This document shows positions 47,445 through 59,644 of a stretch of 64,000 nucleotides of DNA, piece by piece. The notes under the pieces are model-generated. The model was not told the origin of the DNA, searched no databases, and saw only the letters and a list, made by a program, of their open reading frames with translations. The translations under genes and the position numbers were made by a program. The stretch is from Kalaharituber pfeilii (taxonomy: Eukaryota > Ascomycota > Pezizomycetes > Pezizales > Pezizaceae). The first letter of the stretch is position 1, and each line of letters begins with the position of its first letter. The stretch spans positions 744,001 through 808,000 of the forward strand of contig WHUZ01000016.1 in NCBI GenBank assembly GCA_015179045.1, read 5' to 3'.

Positions 47445-50400
47445 CTCGCCAGAGGGAAAGAATGGTATAGAAGAGAATCGATTGTCAACTCTCAGATGGA
47501 GGCATCACTATCCAGTTATATGGAGTATGATTCAACTACCTTGCTGGATTGATACCTTCCTAGGTGACTGCTGGGGTCTCAAATAAGTGCCATGATAATT
47601 TCCAGTTTCCCAACTCTTTGATATGCAGTCGGCATATTTGGTTCTGAATGATATGTGTGGATTAAAAGATGACACCCACTGGCGCAGATGCAATTGCTCT
47701 TTCAGCACGATTTACACTGCATGAGTGAGAATATTGTGCTGTAATAGATTGACTGGGGGTAACGATATAGCTCCTGTGGAGCTACGGACTAAGAGCTAGA
47801 TAGCCAGAGCCGAGATATTAAGCTGGTGTGAGAAATATCAGGTCTTGGATATTGTGCCCGCAAGCTGCAGACACCAAGGTTTTTTGCATCATACTGTATT
47901 GGGATATGGTTCCTTCCGTAGCCTCTGTTGCAATTGCTTCATCAAGAATAGACCGAAGGATGGCGAGATTTGCACGTTTTTCACAGGAAAATAAACAGGG
48001 GGGGGGGGGGGGGGGTTGGTTGGATTTCGAGAAACGAAACCGTTGACATGCGAGAAGTATGTCAAGACCAGGTCGGCTGAACAGCAAGGCAAGTGACAGG
48101 GCCGTCTAAGAATTCCCATCCAGTTAAGTTGAGGGTTGACTATCCCACTCTCCACCGATCTGCTACCTGTTCATATACGAAAGCGGTATACACGATTGGC
48201 AGTGAGAAGGCATGCGGAGGGTGTGGCATCAGCTTTGGTTGCATTAGAGACAAAGAACGAAGAGTAAGAACGCCCAAGCCCATGCAAGAAAAAGATCAGG
48301 GCCAGTGCCTCTGACGGAAAGATAGCGGGTAAATTGAGGTTGGAGAGCAGCGCGCAACGCTGGGCCATATAAAGTACCTAAGTACTTGTTGGACTATCAG
48401 GCTATGTTGATGCCGACAGGCTGCGAGGACTGGAATTGGGCTCTGGATACAGCATTAGCGGGTGCGTACCAAAGTGCAAGACCAAGGCTAAGACTATGAC
48501 TTACGTGGGCCAGGGCCAAGACAATTTTTCCCAGCGCAGACGGTGAGAGCGAGGACAGGGCCAGGGTTCTTGCCCAAGCAGCTACAGCTAGCACCTCCAG
48601 CAAAGCCTAGTGGACGCGACGGCGGTCCCAAGCTGGGGGAGTCTCTGCTGCGCTCGGTAAGGCGACATGATGCAGTGTTCTGGAGCAGCCGCCCTGGACT
48701 TGTGTTCAGCTGCATGCAGCCTAAGCAGAGCTTCTGATAGTGCTCATGGCGTTTGTCCGCACGAGGCAGCAGTAACGAACAAGAACGGAGCCTTGCGTGT
48801 GGCAATGAGAGCAGGCGGATCACGGCACCCTGCACATCGACACTATGTAGGCGGGGAGTAATGCCAATTCAGGAGAATATTCATGTGTAGCAGAACTGAT
48901 AAGATAAAGATCAGTTGTAGGCGGGCAGCAGTGGCGCAGGGAGATTGGTTAAGGTCGGTACATGTCCAATTGAAAGGTCGGGGAGAGATAGTGATGGAGG
49001 GATCGAGAGGGGTTGAGTGGACGGAGTGGAGGGTGGGGAACGCAGTTGCTCTTTCAACCAGGGCCTGGCGCGCCCTGCCCTCAGAGCAAAATGGCAGCAT
49101 ACCGAGTTGACGCAGAGATCCCATGCCTTGGGATTGCCTTCTTGGGACACAGCGCCGGGCACAGCCAGACAGACAGAGGAGCGGCAGCGGTCCAAGTGAT
49201 TGATTGTTCGTATACATACTAGTATACGTGTATATATACAAAGCATCGGGGTGCAATATGCTCTGTTTGCGGCGGGCTGTACTGGCTCAACATATGTCTT
49301 ACATATCCAGGGCGCCGAAGTATCACCGAACCCGTGAGGCCAACTCACAATTGGGCAATCTGTACACCAACGAAAGTTCTGAGTCTCGCAAGACGTCGTC
49401 TGGACCTCACTCTCACACTTATTGATACCGCCGGGGTAGAGTACTCTTGGCCTGCGAGATGCACTCTAGGACACCATAATGCACACCGCTGTTCTCTTCC
49501 AGGTACGACCCCGTTGCACTTGATTTCCATACATCGGTTAATATGTCGCCTGTGCAGCTAGTAGTGAAACACGCTATACTTGAGATGCTGTAGAGTCTAT
49601 GCACGTATGCATCATCCCAAAGCTTCATTGACCCTCCCCTCCCCACCATAATTTGAGGCGTACCTAGTAAGAATTCACCCACAAGCATGGGACATGATTC
49701 CCTTGTCTTAAGTTAGAACATTACTTTAGGCATGCATATCCGGTCGCCCAAGTTTGTATATAGCAGGGTTCTCAGCAGCTCATTGAGGTCGACCAAAGAG
49801 CAATATATCGCACAGCTAGACTATTTATCACATATTTATCACATATTGCGAATTATTTTTGAGAACCTGAGCCGGTCTCAATTGTTGTAACCCTACCGCG
49901 AGAGGAAAGTTCGACATTCTGCCTTCATGCTCTGGATTCAACAGAGATGCCCAGTGAAGTCGTTTTCTCGCCTGACAAGTCATAAGCTTACCGGTATTCT
50001 ATGGAATTGAGTGGTTATTAAATCATTTGTTCAAGTCAACATTACCATGCACACTTCCGTAGTCTTTTGAAAGTGCAATGAAGCACATTTCAACAATTTG
50101 GAAGGGTCATAAAGCAGCCAAGTCACGATTAGAAATGCTGCAATCCGCACGTCTGTTCTATCTCAAGCTCCAACATTGCAATGGTCACAATAGCAGGTGC
50201 TTGAGCAGATATGCATTAGCACTTGCGGTTCGTAGTAGTTTCCGCACCCAAGCCTCGACTCTCCTGCTGGACCATGGACTGACGTTCCACATAGCATACC
50301 TCTATCTAGAGATAGCCCGTAGTACCAGATTGTACTACGAACTCTGCAGTCTGGTCCCAGTAATTGTAACTTCTAGTTTTCTCGTGCATATCCATAAGGG

Positions 50401-53400
50401 CCCCGATCTGGCTAGGCATTGTAGACAGGCTTTATACAGGCAACCTTTGCAACTGCCCATTCTTGGTGAGTAGACGCCTGTCATGATCATGCCCTGAGTA
50501 TTACATGTTGAATAAACCTACATCAGTATGTGAAAAGGTAGATTGTAGAGGATTATGTGTCGGAGGCACGGTAGGAGGTAGGGCAGTGTTTCCGGTTCAT
50601 ACGTTCTATCTGCGAGTAATTTGGGGTGGAGAAGTGGATCCAGCAGCTCTGAATATTTAGGGAATGCCAGCACTTACTGGGAAATGAAACTCAAGCACTA
50701 CCTGAATGCGTAACTCCAACCCATGGATGTTTTCCTCGTGCCACAAGGGGATACTGATGGGTAATAAGCGTCACTGTGGAGGTCTTAGTCATGCAATACT
50801 AGACAGTTTCGCCATGAGATTAAAATCTGGCGAATCAAAGTATGGTTTGAATTGTCAGCTAATCCTTTTGCGAATATGAGGAGTATCGCCGCGTAAAACC
50901 TCCAGAGTGAATAATTACATAAACTGAGCGTCTTGTAAATGAAGGTCATTAACCACCTTTGAATTTCAGGTTTACTTCAGGTGCCAAGTTCTAGTCTGGG
51001 CCAAGTACTATCTTGCGCAAGTGCCGTAAAGGGTAGTTGAACCAGACCAATCGTTTGTCTTGGCAGATTGTTTCAGACCACTACATCATGGTCCATCAGT
51101 TCAAAGTTCGCATAGAGAAGAAAATAACATCTCATGTCTCCACTTCGGTGCATATGATTCCTTTAGAACTATACGAGCCGTGTGAGATCAGTGTGAAAGG
51201 GTCTTGTCACTTCGCAGAGTTCTGCCTCTACCCAGTCTCGCACCAAGTCTATCAGCAAAGAACTAATTGTCAACTTGAGATAATACGTTCATTTGATGTT
51301 TTGTCGTCGATCTTCAAACCAATTGAAATCTCCATAATTCATGACCATTTCCAATTGGAAGCATTGTGACCAGAGCGACTCTTAGAGATCGGACGATGCA
51401 GTGCCTTACAGGTACCTCAGGCTACATGGCAATTGCGGGACTGTAGGGAACACCTCGGGAGCATTGTATCAGAGGACAGATTAGGGTTCTTCTTAAGAAA
51501 GCTGGGACCTCATGAACTATCCTTCCCAGGAATGTGACTATAGAGATTTGATATTAGCGGTACATCCTGCTGTTCTTCAGGCATGAAGGATATCTCGATC
51601 GATCATATAACTTAATTCGTTAGATACGCAGATATCTCATATCTAGCTCGCAATATCGGATGGAAATACTAATAAAACTACCTTATGGGCTAGGACTCAT
51701 GACCTGAAGTTGTTCATTAATCGGCATTATGTCGTGTCATCACAGCGACCATAAATCTTAGCAACTAGTCGGTTTCTATAAAGGCCACGGTTCATATCTA
51801 AGTCTACGGGAATAATAACATTGGATAGGCAAGATCGGAAACTGCATATGATTACCTGCATTGTGGAGACGAAATCTGATATACAGATCTGGCTCTTGCA
51901 GTTCTCAACCAAACTAGGTAAGTAGAATGCCTGGCAGTTATAGACTCGCAATTTTTTTTTCTTGACTGCTCAAGCCGAAAATGGGTTTTGAGGGCATTAA
52001 TGTGCTAACTCCCAGGCTACTTTGCAGTTTATCGCCAGTCAATACCCCGGAATTTCTGCGCTTTTGCGGCCTGATCATGTCGGCAATCAGCAGCCACGTC
52101 GATATGAGACAATTGATCCTGGGACGAGGCATCAATAGCAAGTGGCGCTAGAAATCTCTACATATGATTGATTTACGCTGGACATTGCCTATTTCTTATC
52201 TGAACATCTAACTACAGTTCTCTACTGCCACTGGGGCGTGATACGAAGTCCACAACACGATGCATCGACAACTTGTGTACAAACTTTTGGAGATGCCTCT
52301 AAAAAAAAAAAAGAAATTCACCTGGACCCTGATATCAGACGTGCAAATGAAAGTTATTGAAGAGGTATATTGGCAGCTCTGCAACCCTGGCCGATGGGTC
52401 TACCGAATTCAGGCACTTGGTTGTTTCTGGTCTGCTTGCCTTATTCTATTCTCGCAATGTTTAATGCTGCTTGATGGAGACAACACTAGTGTGCTAATAC
52501 AGCGGAAATCAGGTAAATTAGTTGGTTTGCCCCATGTGGGGTTTCAATGTCATTGGCGCGTTGCATCGATCTGAACAATGTTATCCGGGCTGCGAAACAG
52601 TTCAAGGGCGCTGGGATTACGGGGTCGCATGGCAGCCCTGCCTATACCCCGCTGCGTAGAGTTGGCTTCCACAGCTGCTAGAGAATGTACGCAGGATCGT
52701 TTTGCACAGCCTGGGCATGTAAACATCACACAAGGCCGTTCTTGAACTTACCATTCGTTGCAGCTGGGCACTGCGCTGGTTAGTTGTGTTGGACGAACTC
52801 CAACACTGCGCCGCCCGTTGTGCCCAGTTTCGCCGTTGGCCTTTGCCAACGCCGAGCAGCGGTGGCTAAGGACGCATTGGACGCAGGCGACAGCCTCCCT
52901 TTCTTCGCCCTTAAGCTTGCCAGGCCGCGCCCTGCGAGACTCCGACATCATCGTGTGCGTACGCTCGCCTTCGGCACAGTCTCCCCACGCTCAGTCACAG
53001 CGAACTCGTGGAGCAGCGTCCCGCCGCTCCAGCGCCGCCTGTCAGATCGAAGCAGCTCCCCTTCGCCCGCCAGCATCCTGCGACGCTTGGCGAACAAGGA
53101 AGGCGCCCCCCAGGCGACCGCCAGGTTATAACTTACTTGTACTGTTCAGACCACCCGCATCTTCCCCAGTTTCAGGACAACCACTCAGATAGCTTCTGCT
53201 CCACTTCGGTCATCAAGTTGTCTCCCGCGAAACATACTCACTCGGACAAGTTGCATACAGTGCTTTCTACATAGCGCGCAAGGGCTGCAAAGTGGAAAGA
53301 GAAGAAGGAAGAAATAGAGGAGGACAAAAAAAAAAAAAAAAAAAAAAAAAAATAGGTCACTTGCAAACGGCTGAGAAGCTAAAATACGGTAGACATCGAA

Positions 53401-53980
53401 AAGTAGTTTGTCTGCCTTCGAGGCTCCGCCACTACCCCCGTGCCGTGGTCGTCCCCGCTGCCACCGGCCCAGGATCCTAGCAGCTAGATCACAGTCGTAC
53501 CTCCGTAACCAGTTCGGGTTCTTTCATTCATCATTAGGAAGCTGCAGTCCTTCCGCCCCCTTTCTCCATTCCTAACCCCAGAAGCCCGGCAAATATCCAC
53601 CCATTGCTACTGCTTTTGTCTACTTCTCAGCAAGCTGGAAACCTTGCATATTTGGAAGCTAGTTCCACTAAGGGAGATTGCATTATCGCCATAATTGCAC
53701 ACCCGTCTCCAACCGCACCTTGACAACCTCTGGCTGAGCCGACTGCATTGAATGAACGTCCGCCTCCCAATTGGTACACCCGACATTGACCACCCTTACT
53801 CGTACCAAGGTCCGCAGCCTGCGGCCTCTACACGCTAAGCTCACGACGCTGGCTTCTCGACAGTGTTTGGTTGACGAGTTACCAAAATAGAAAGGGGAAA
53901 AAAAGAAGAAAGCAGATTCGTCTGCTACAATTCAGAAGTCTTCAGGACCAGGATTTTCAGCAAAAAAGCTATTTGTGCAG
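47445..53980. other. Long intergenic region with two GC-rich islands
   Basis: About 6.5 kb. A G-run of about 16 lies at 47998-48015. A GC-rich island lies at about 48380-49100, upstream of the dehydratase. AT-rich DNA runs from 49200 to 52700 with a palindrome at 49209-49228 and an 8-bp-stem hairpin at 50318-50339. A second GC-rich island lies at about 52740-53120, upstream of the Vid24-family gene, followed by a 27-A tract (53326-53352). Frames at 50078-50473, 51037-51369 and 52260-52574 carry no recognised domain. Confidence 0.45.
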
Positions 53981-56070
53981 ATGCCTCCATCAAATTCTCC
54001 TGCTGTATGCAATCGACTTCCCCTGAACTTCTCCATCAATCCCTCTTTCACCCCTCCCGTGCTTTGGAATAATAGGGACCTGGCTGACTCTTTGCATTTC
54101 TATGGCTCAAGGACACACCTGTCCAAACACACACATTGCCTCGGCTGATCTACTTGTATCCGGCGATAGAGGGTGACACGACTGATCCTGATAGCCCGAC
54201 ATCACATCCGCAGCCTCCAACTGGAGCAGACATTTTCTCGCACACAACTACTCAACTTGCCCCCTTGCTACCACTCCCCACCCCAAGCGGCTCTCTTCAG
54301 TTACTGCCACCCATTCCAGGTATTGAACACCGATTTCGAAGGTCAGGAACACGCAGAATAACATTACGAGATCCAGATCCTCGGCTATCAAGTAGAGACC
54401 AAGCCTATGGACCGCGCATCCCGGCTCTACTCCCTGGCCAGCGACAGTCACTGTACGACTGGGCCCCAGCAACATCTGGCCCTTTATACTTTTCTGGTGC
54501 GGCTGTAGAGACGCAGACGACGACTTCACGTGAGAACGAGGATGTAGCACCGCCACGCCCGCTGTTTGGACGAATGCGATATAGCTCTCCCCCATTATCC
54601 GCCACCCGGCTACGGCCGAGAGAAACGAGGAATTCAGACTACCGGACTTCGCCTGTAGGTGCACCTACTGTAGCGACGCAGGACAGCTCGGCAAATAGGC
54701 CATTGTCCATAGGATCGTCATTGCGGAGGTACATTCGAGGCCAGTCGCACCGACCACGTAATATTTGGGCTGGATATGTCGCCGAGGCAGAACGGGACCG
54801 TGAGCGAACTCGGCAACGGGATCGGGACCGAGAACTACGTGATATTGATATTGATGATGCACCTGCCTCAGCCTTCGACAGTTCGTGGATTCCCGTGCGG
54901 CCACGGCAGCAACAGCATCCGCGGCCGAGATACAGCCCCTCACGGGATTTTTCCTCAACTTTCTCCTCACTACCATATTCTGCAAGGAAGGATTTAGAAG
55001 GAATAGAAGGAACTTTGTCATATCTAGCCAAGCTACGTTACTGCATTTCCGTTGGTGAGTCTCTCAGGCTCGCGCTCAAGTCCGGTTTCACGCGTGACAA
55101 TGCCTGGCGCTATGACGGTTGCGAGTACGCGCTGGACGACTTTCTGCTCGACACCCGGATGCTTAAGGCACCTGAGACGTCGTGGTTAGCTGTAGGCGGC
55201 ACGTTTTGGGGCACACAGACGACGCTGTGCGAGAGGGGGGAGTTCAGTGGGATTGGAGGAGGAGGAGGAGGTGGTGGTGGTGGTAGTGGTGGTAGCGGCG
55301 GCGGTGGTGGTGGTGGTATAGGGTACACGACAACCTCTCCAGCGAAGTGGAAGGTGAAGGTGACGATTTCGGGAGTGGATTATGAGAGGTTGAAGTTGAA
55401 TGGGACGATGGAGGCATACGCGGAGTGGGAGAAGCATATTGCGAGTGCGGGGGCAGCAGCGGCGTTGCTGGGATCTTCTGGTAGCGCACAGGGGGACAAG
55501 GCGTGCCCAGAGCAACAAAGTAGTGGTTCTAGCGGTGGATCTTCGTCAAGTTCCAGTTCAAATTCGAGTAAGGAGACCCAGGGCCTCACTCCGATAACCA
55601 CTTACCTTGAGGGCGAAATCATCGACTTCCGCACCCACACCCTGCAAACCACAAGCTACCCCAGCACGCTCACGCACGATGCCCTATACTGGCGAAAACT
55701 GGAACCGTTTTCATTCTACGAAGGCGAATCCCTCGTCCACGCTTTAACGTCAAAGAAGTTCCTCGCAAGATTGATGGACGAGTACGTGCTCATGCGATGG
55801 AAGGAGAAGTGCTTTATACACCGCGGCAGCAGCGGTAACACCCGGGGTGCTGAATCCGCGGGGAGTATAGTGGGGGTCGGTCTGGGAGATCAGGAGGGGG
55901 CAGAGATTGCGGGAGGGGGCCAATTGACGATTGGTGGGTTTTATTTTGTAAGTATGAGGCGGAGCGATGGGTGTTTAAGGGGGTATTATTATGATCCGAA
56001 GAGTACGCCGTATCAGGAGTTGGTGATGAGGCCGAGGAAAAGGGTCTTTCCAAGGTATGAGTTTCGATGA
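53981..56070 (+). CDS. Vid24/Gid4-family substrate receptor of the GID/CTLH ubiquitin ligase
   Basis: Gid4-type receptors bind N-terminal degrons (Pro/N-degrons) on gluconeogenic enzymes and hand them to the GID E3 ligase. The conserved frame has no ATG before about residue 148, so an upstream exon is needed. I propose ATG 53981 (MPPSNSPA), an intron 54005-54111 (GTATGC, CTGAC branch, CAAG end) and exon 54112-56070, giving 660 aa; this start is inferred. The N-terminal ~310 residues are Arg/Ser-rich and disordered. The Vid24 domain covers about 365-650: VGGTFWGTQTT (like the GSxFxG signature), WKVKVTISGVD, TYLEGEIID, YVLMRWKEKCFI, GGFYFVSM and GYYYDPKSTPYQEL. A poly-Gly insert (about 390-411) and a Ser-rich insert (about 481-495) widen loops of the barrel. 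Gid4 and Gid10 cannot be told apart. The C-terminus is complete. Confidence 0.85.
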
Positions 56071-56754
56071 GCGCGAGGGGTGGGTGGTAGGGGGAGGGAG
56101 GAAAAATTTTTTTTATTTGGTTGGGAGCCGGTGTCTTTTTCGCTTCTATGTTTTGTGTGTGTGTGTGTTGCGTTCATTGCGGATGTCTTTTTTTTTTTAA
56201 ATTTATTTGTATCTCGGTTGTGTTGGTATCCTCTATTGTGTTGTTTTTTCGTTCATTTCAAAAAAAAAACAAAAACATAAGCTGTAGTATATACATCATA
56301 ACCTCCCTTCATAAGTCCCCAAATTTCCGAAGTTTCACATTATTCACTCACTCAAACTTTCCGAAGCCTTACCTTCGTTGAGATTTTGAGGGGTTTTTTT
56401 TTTTTTCCCATTTCATTGGAACGTGTGTTTAGTTCTCACATCGTTACCTATGTGCAGTACCTGGGTAATTCAGAGTGTTTTGTATCGACAGTTATATATA
56501 TATATATATTGGTTCTTTAGTTACTTCCAGCATGTTAAGGATACACGCTGAAGCAGATTATATGAATTAGGTACTTTAGGTAGGTAGGTAGTCTCCTATC
56601 TTATGTGCTCATTAAAGTCAAAAAGCAAAAAAAAAAAAAAAAAAAAAAAAAACGCAAATTAAATCATATACCTCTCCATCCTACATACTCCCCCACTTCC
56701 CCCCCCCATAAATAAATAAATAAACCGCTCGCTCCCATCCCACACACGAACCCC
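56071..56754. other. Convergent 3' flanks of Vid24-family and RAD51-paralog genes
   Basis: The two genes end tail to tail. The stretch is T-rich, then AT-rich with an AT dinucleotide run (about 56493-56509) and a 26-A tract (56627-56652). No coding signal is seen; it probably holds both 3' UTRs. Confidence 0.6.
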
Positions 56755-58526
56755 CTAAGTACCTCCGCGTGAAAAGAGTACCTTATAATCAACGTTCCAA
56801 CCAAACCGGTCCGTGCGGACCTCGACTGCAGCGTCGAGTGTACTATCGAGGATCGCTTGTATTGTTGGCGAGGAGGAGGAGGAGCTTGCGAACCCATTAT
56901 GACTTTTGCCAGTGTTGGTTAAAATCTAAAGAGTCCATGCGCGGAGAGGGGAAGATCAAGTATTAGAATAGTATCTCGTCTCGAAGGGGGAGGTGATTGG
57001 GGGTGGGTAGGGGCAACAAAAATAAAACGAGCTGAATCTCAGTTAAGAGTTGAGGGTAACATCACATCGCACCCCCAAAGAGCTTACCAATACACTCACA
57101 CCCTCTGTCCTCGCCCATCCGGCTATCTCTCGCAAAAACTTGTCTACGAGGGCATAAGCGCTGGCCAGGGCCATCGAGTTGCCAATTCCACCTCCCCCAA
57201 TTCCGTTTCCGGTACCGCCTGTAATTGTGAGTCCAGAGAATTTATTTAAGAAAGTAGAGATAGGCTGAGAAAGGGTATCGATTATTACGAGGCCTATTGG
57301 TGGAGGTGGAGGTGGGGGTGGGGGGGGGGTGGGGGGGGGGTGACTGGACGTTTAGGCTGGATTGGGATGGGGATGGGGAATATTGTGTTGGTGAGGGCGG
57401 TGGTGAGGAGCCCGGTGGAGATGGAGAGCGGGGTGGAGAGGAGAGAGGCGAATCGTAAGGTGAGCTTGGTGGGATTTCTAGGTCTGGAGGCGGCTGAGTA
57501 AGGGTTTGGGAGTGGGGTTGGATGGCGAGATATGAAGAAGGAGGAAGGAGAATGTCGTCATCAGATTCGGCTTCGCTGTCAGGGATTTCGGAGGGCAGGA
57601 GGACGAATTCGCAGCTATAAATGGATCGAGGATCGGATTGGGGATCGGGATGGTGCTCAGGGCTAGCAGTCCGCTGCTTCTTCCTCGGTCGAGAGCTTGG
57701 ATCGTCGCCTTCGCCTTCGCTCTCAATTTCCTCATTCTCGGCTCCGTTCTCACCACCCTGCGTACTCCCACCTTTAGTAGAATCTTGCTTCCTCTTCTCC
57801 TTTTCCTGGACCAACACCTCCCTCACCTCCCTCAGTGCCTCCATGACTCCCCAAAAATCAAAAACTCTCATCACTTGCACCCTATCCAGGACACCTTCTA
57901 CCATCTTCGCCATCAGATTTTCACCCACTACATCCTGGGGCTCGGTTTGTGAATTGACTAGCGCAAGGCGCGACTCGACGATCTCCTTGAGCCAGCGGGC
58001 GGAGAAGGCGCCGGTGGTGTCTATGTAGGCGGCGGAAGAGGTTGGGTGGTGCAAGAGGTGGGTTGTGATGGTTTGGAGGGAGATCTAGATTGACAGAGAG
58101 GATATGGTGCTCACCCCCACGCAAGGCGAGGAGGAGAGGAAGACTAGAAGTTGGTCAACGTAGCTCTTTTCCTTTCGAATTGGGAGTCTAGAGGTAGAGA
58201 TGAAGACCGTATATTGTAGGCGAAGAATGGAATTGGAATAACCAAAATCTGGAGCTCACCAATGTCTTTCCGCTCCCACTTTCCCCAACTATGCCTGTGA
58301 CCTCCCCATACCTAACTTCGAACCCTCTATCCTGTCCAACTCGTCCACTATCTCCACTTCCATAGCCAAAATTATTCGGAAACCCAAATGGTATCGATCC
58401 AAATCCCACGTATGCACCAGCATTGACATCTGCTAGCATCTGTGCCGCAGTAAGTCCCGGAGCTGGTGGAACAGGGACACCGCCTGTGGCGTCGGCGCCG
58501 GTCCCTGCAAAAGGCTCCGTGGGCAT
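56755..58526 (-). CDS. RAD51-paralog ATPase (RAD51D/Rdl1-like), frame interrupted at a poly-C tract
   Basis: A RecA-fold ATPase of homologous recombination. Exon 1 is 58526-58260, ending in the Walker A motif GESGSGKT (residues 81-88). Exon 2 is 58084-57088 and opens with SAAYIDTTGAFSARWL, where RAD51D-type proteins have their DT(E)G strand. A Glu-rich and Pro/Ser-rich insert follows. Within two runs of ten C (57321-57341) the frame slips: removing one C joins it to PPIGLVIIDTLSQP (Walker B-like) and GIGNSMALASAYALVDKFLR. Exon 3 is 56925-56755 (ILTNTG ... FGWNVDY), joined through a GTAAGC donor. No donor upstream gives the right phase, so an indel in the homopolymer, a sequencing error or a real frameshift is likely. 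The paralog type is tentative; membership of the RAD51 superfamily is firm. Confidence 0.78.
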
Positions 58527-59467
58527 CTACCTGTCTTACGCTGGTGCTGCTTCTGGTGATTTGTATTGGTGGAAAACGGGTAATGAATGCTAATTTGTAA
58601 GAGGGAAGCCGGGGTGGCCTGAGAGGTAGGAGATTACTGTTGCAGTTACTTTATTAACTCATTACTGGCGATCTTGAGTTGGATTATTAATGATTTCTTC
58701 CATGAGGAAGGAAAGATGATGCAATTGCCTGGAGGAATGATTATGTAATGCGACATATGAGAATGTAGATTCATGCCCCTCGTCGCGGGCATCATCGCGA
58801 GGTAGCTCATAGGGCAGCTCCGGATTAATTGAGCACGGCGTACAGATGCCGATCGACTAGATGGGCTTCTTGATGAGCTTCTTGATGAGCTTGCTGCCGT
58901 TGTCTGATTCCGCTCTCATGGCATTCAGAATCCCATACCCCGCCTTGCGTATGATACCCCGCTCAAAGATGCGGATGCACAACCACAACTCGAGTGATGC
59001 CAGTGATTTTCCCTGCACGAATCTTCCAGCAACATATCATAGCACATGTCAATCTATTGATCAAAAGTGAGGCTGCACGAATGGGCAGGGGGATTAGATG
59101 ATAGGCTCGATAGCCTTCTTTCCGCTTATATCCGCATTGAGTCCTGACGCAACCCTCAATACGGATGGTAGTACGGGATGTCCAAACGCCGAAAGAAAAA
59201 AACATATCATACATATTGCGCATCAAAACTTGATTTATAAGAAACATTGGGAGCGCTTGCAGCTTCTATTTGAGATATGATAGTTGCATTAGGCCAGGGC
59301 TACGGGGGCTGCTGGCCGGGGTGTCGCCGTTTTGTAAGCAAAAATTTATGCCCGCAGATCAGAACTGAGCCCGAAAGCAGCACATACACAGTCGTACACA
59401 TCCGTGCCATAACCACGATACTCAATTGCATTATCAGTGCTGCGTCAGTGACGTCGACGTGGGTGCG
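58527..59467. other. Divergent intergenic region between RAD51 paralog and GST
   Basis: This about 0.95-kb region should hold both promoters. It also contains a minus-strand frame without ATG (about 59032-58861, starting after a GTGCAG acceptor-like site) that encodes GKSLASLELWLCIRIFERGI and ends in a duplicated KLIK. It looks coding but is ambiguous, because the plus strand has a 69-aa frame over the same bases (58861-59070, MGFLMSFLMSLLPL). Confidence 0.35.
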
Positions 59468-59475
59468 TATATAAA
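59468..59475 (+). promoter_or_regulatory. TATA box of the Ure2-like GST gene
   Basis: TATATAAA lies 26 bp before the upstream in-frame ATG (59501) and 170 bp before the main ATG (59645). Its position suggests that the start-site choice around 59500 could determine which ATG is included in the mRNA. Confidence 0.6.
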
Positions 59476-59644
59476 GTCCCGCAAAACGCCCCTCGTTGAG
59501 ATGTTGAAGAGTGCCATTGCGCAGCAAATTCGGTACTTGTCGAAGACGAGAGCTGCATCAAGCGTGAACAGATACACGATTGCAAGGGACTGCCAGGCCT
59601 ATAATTTACCCAAAAGATACTTTTCAGTGACAGCAAATACAAAG

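Noticed and set aside
50318..50339. Perfect 8-bp-stem hairpin CGTAGTAC/GTACTACG
   Set aside because: A stem of this size is expected by chance several times in 64 kb, and there is no adjacent gene end or element.
55110..55597. Minus-strand frames rich in Pro, His and Ser
   Set aside because: They are antisense to the poly-Gly and Ser inserts of the Vid24-family gene.
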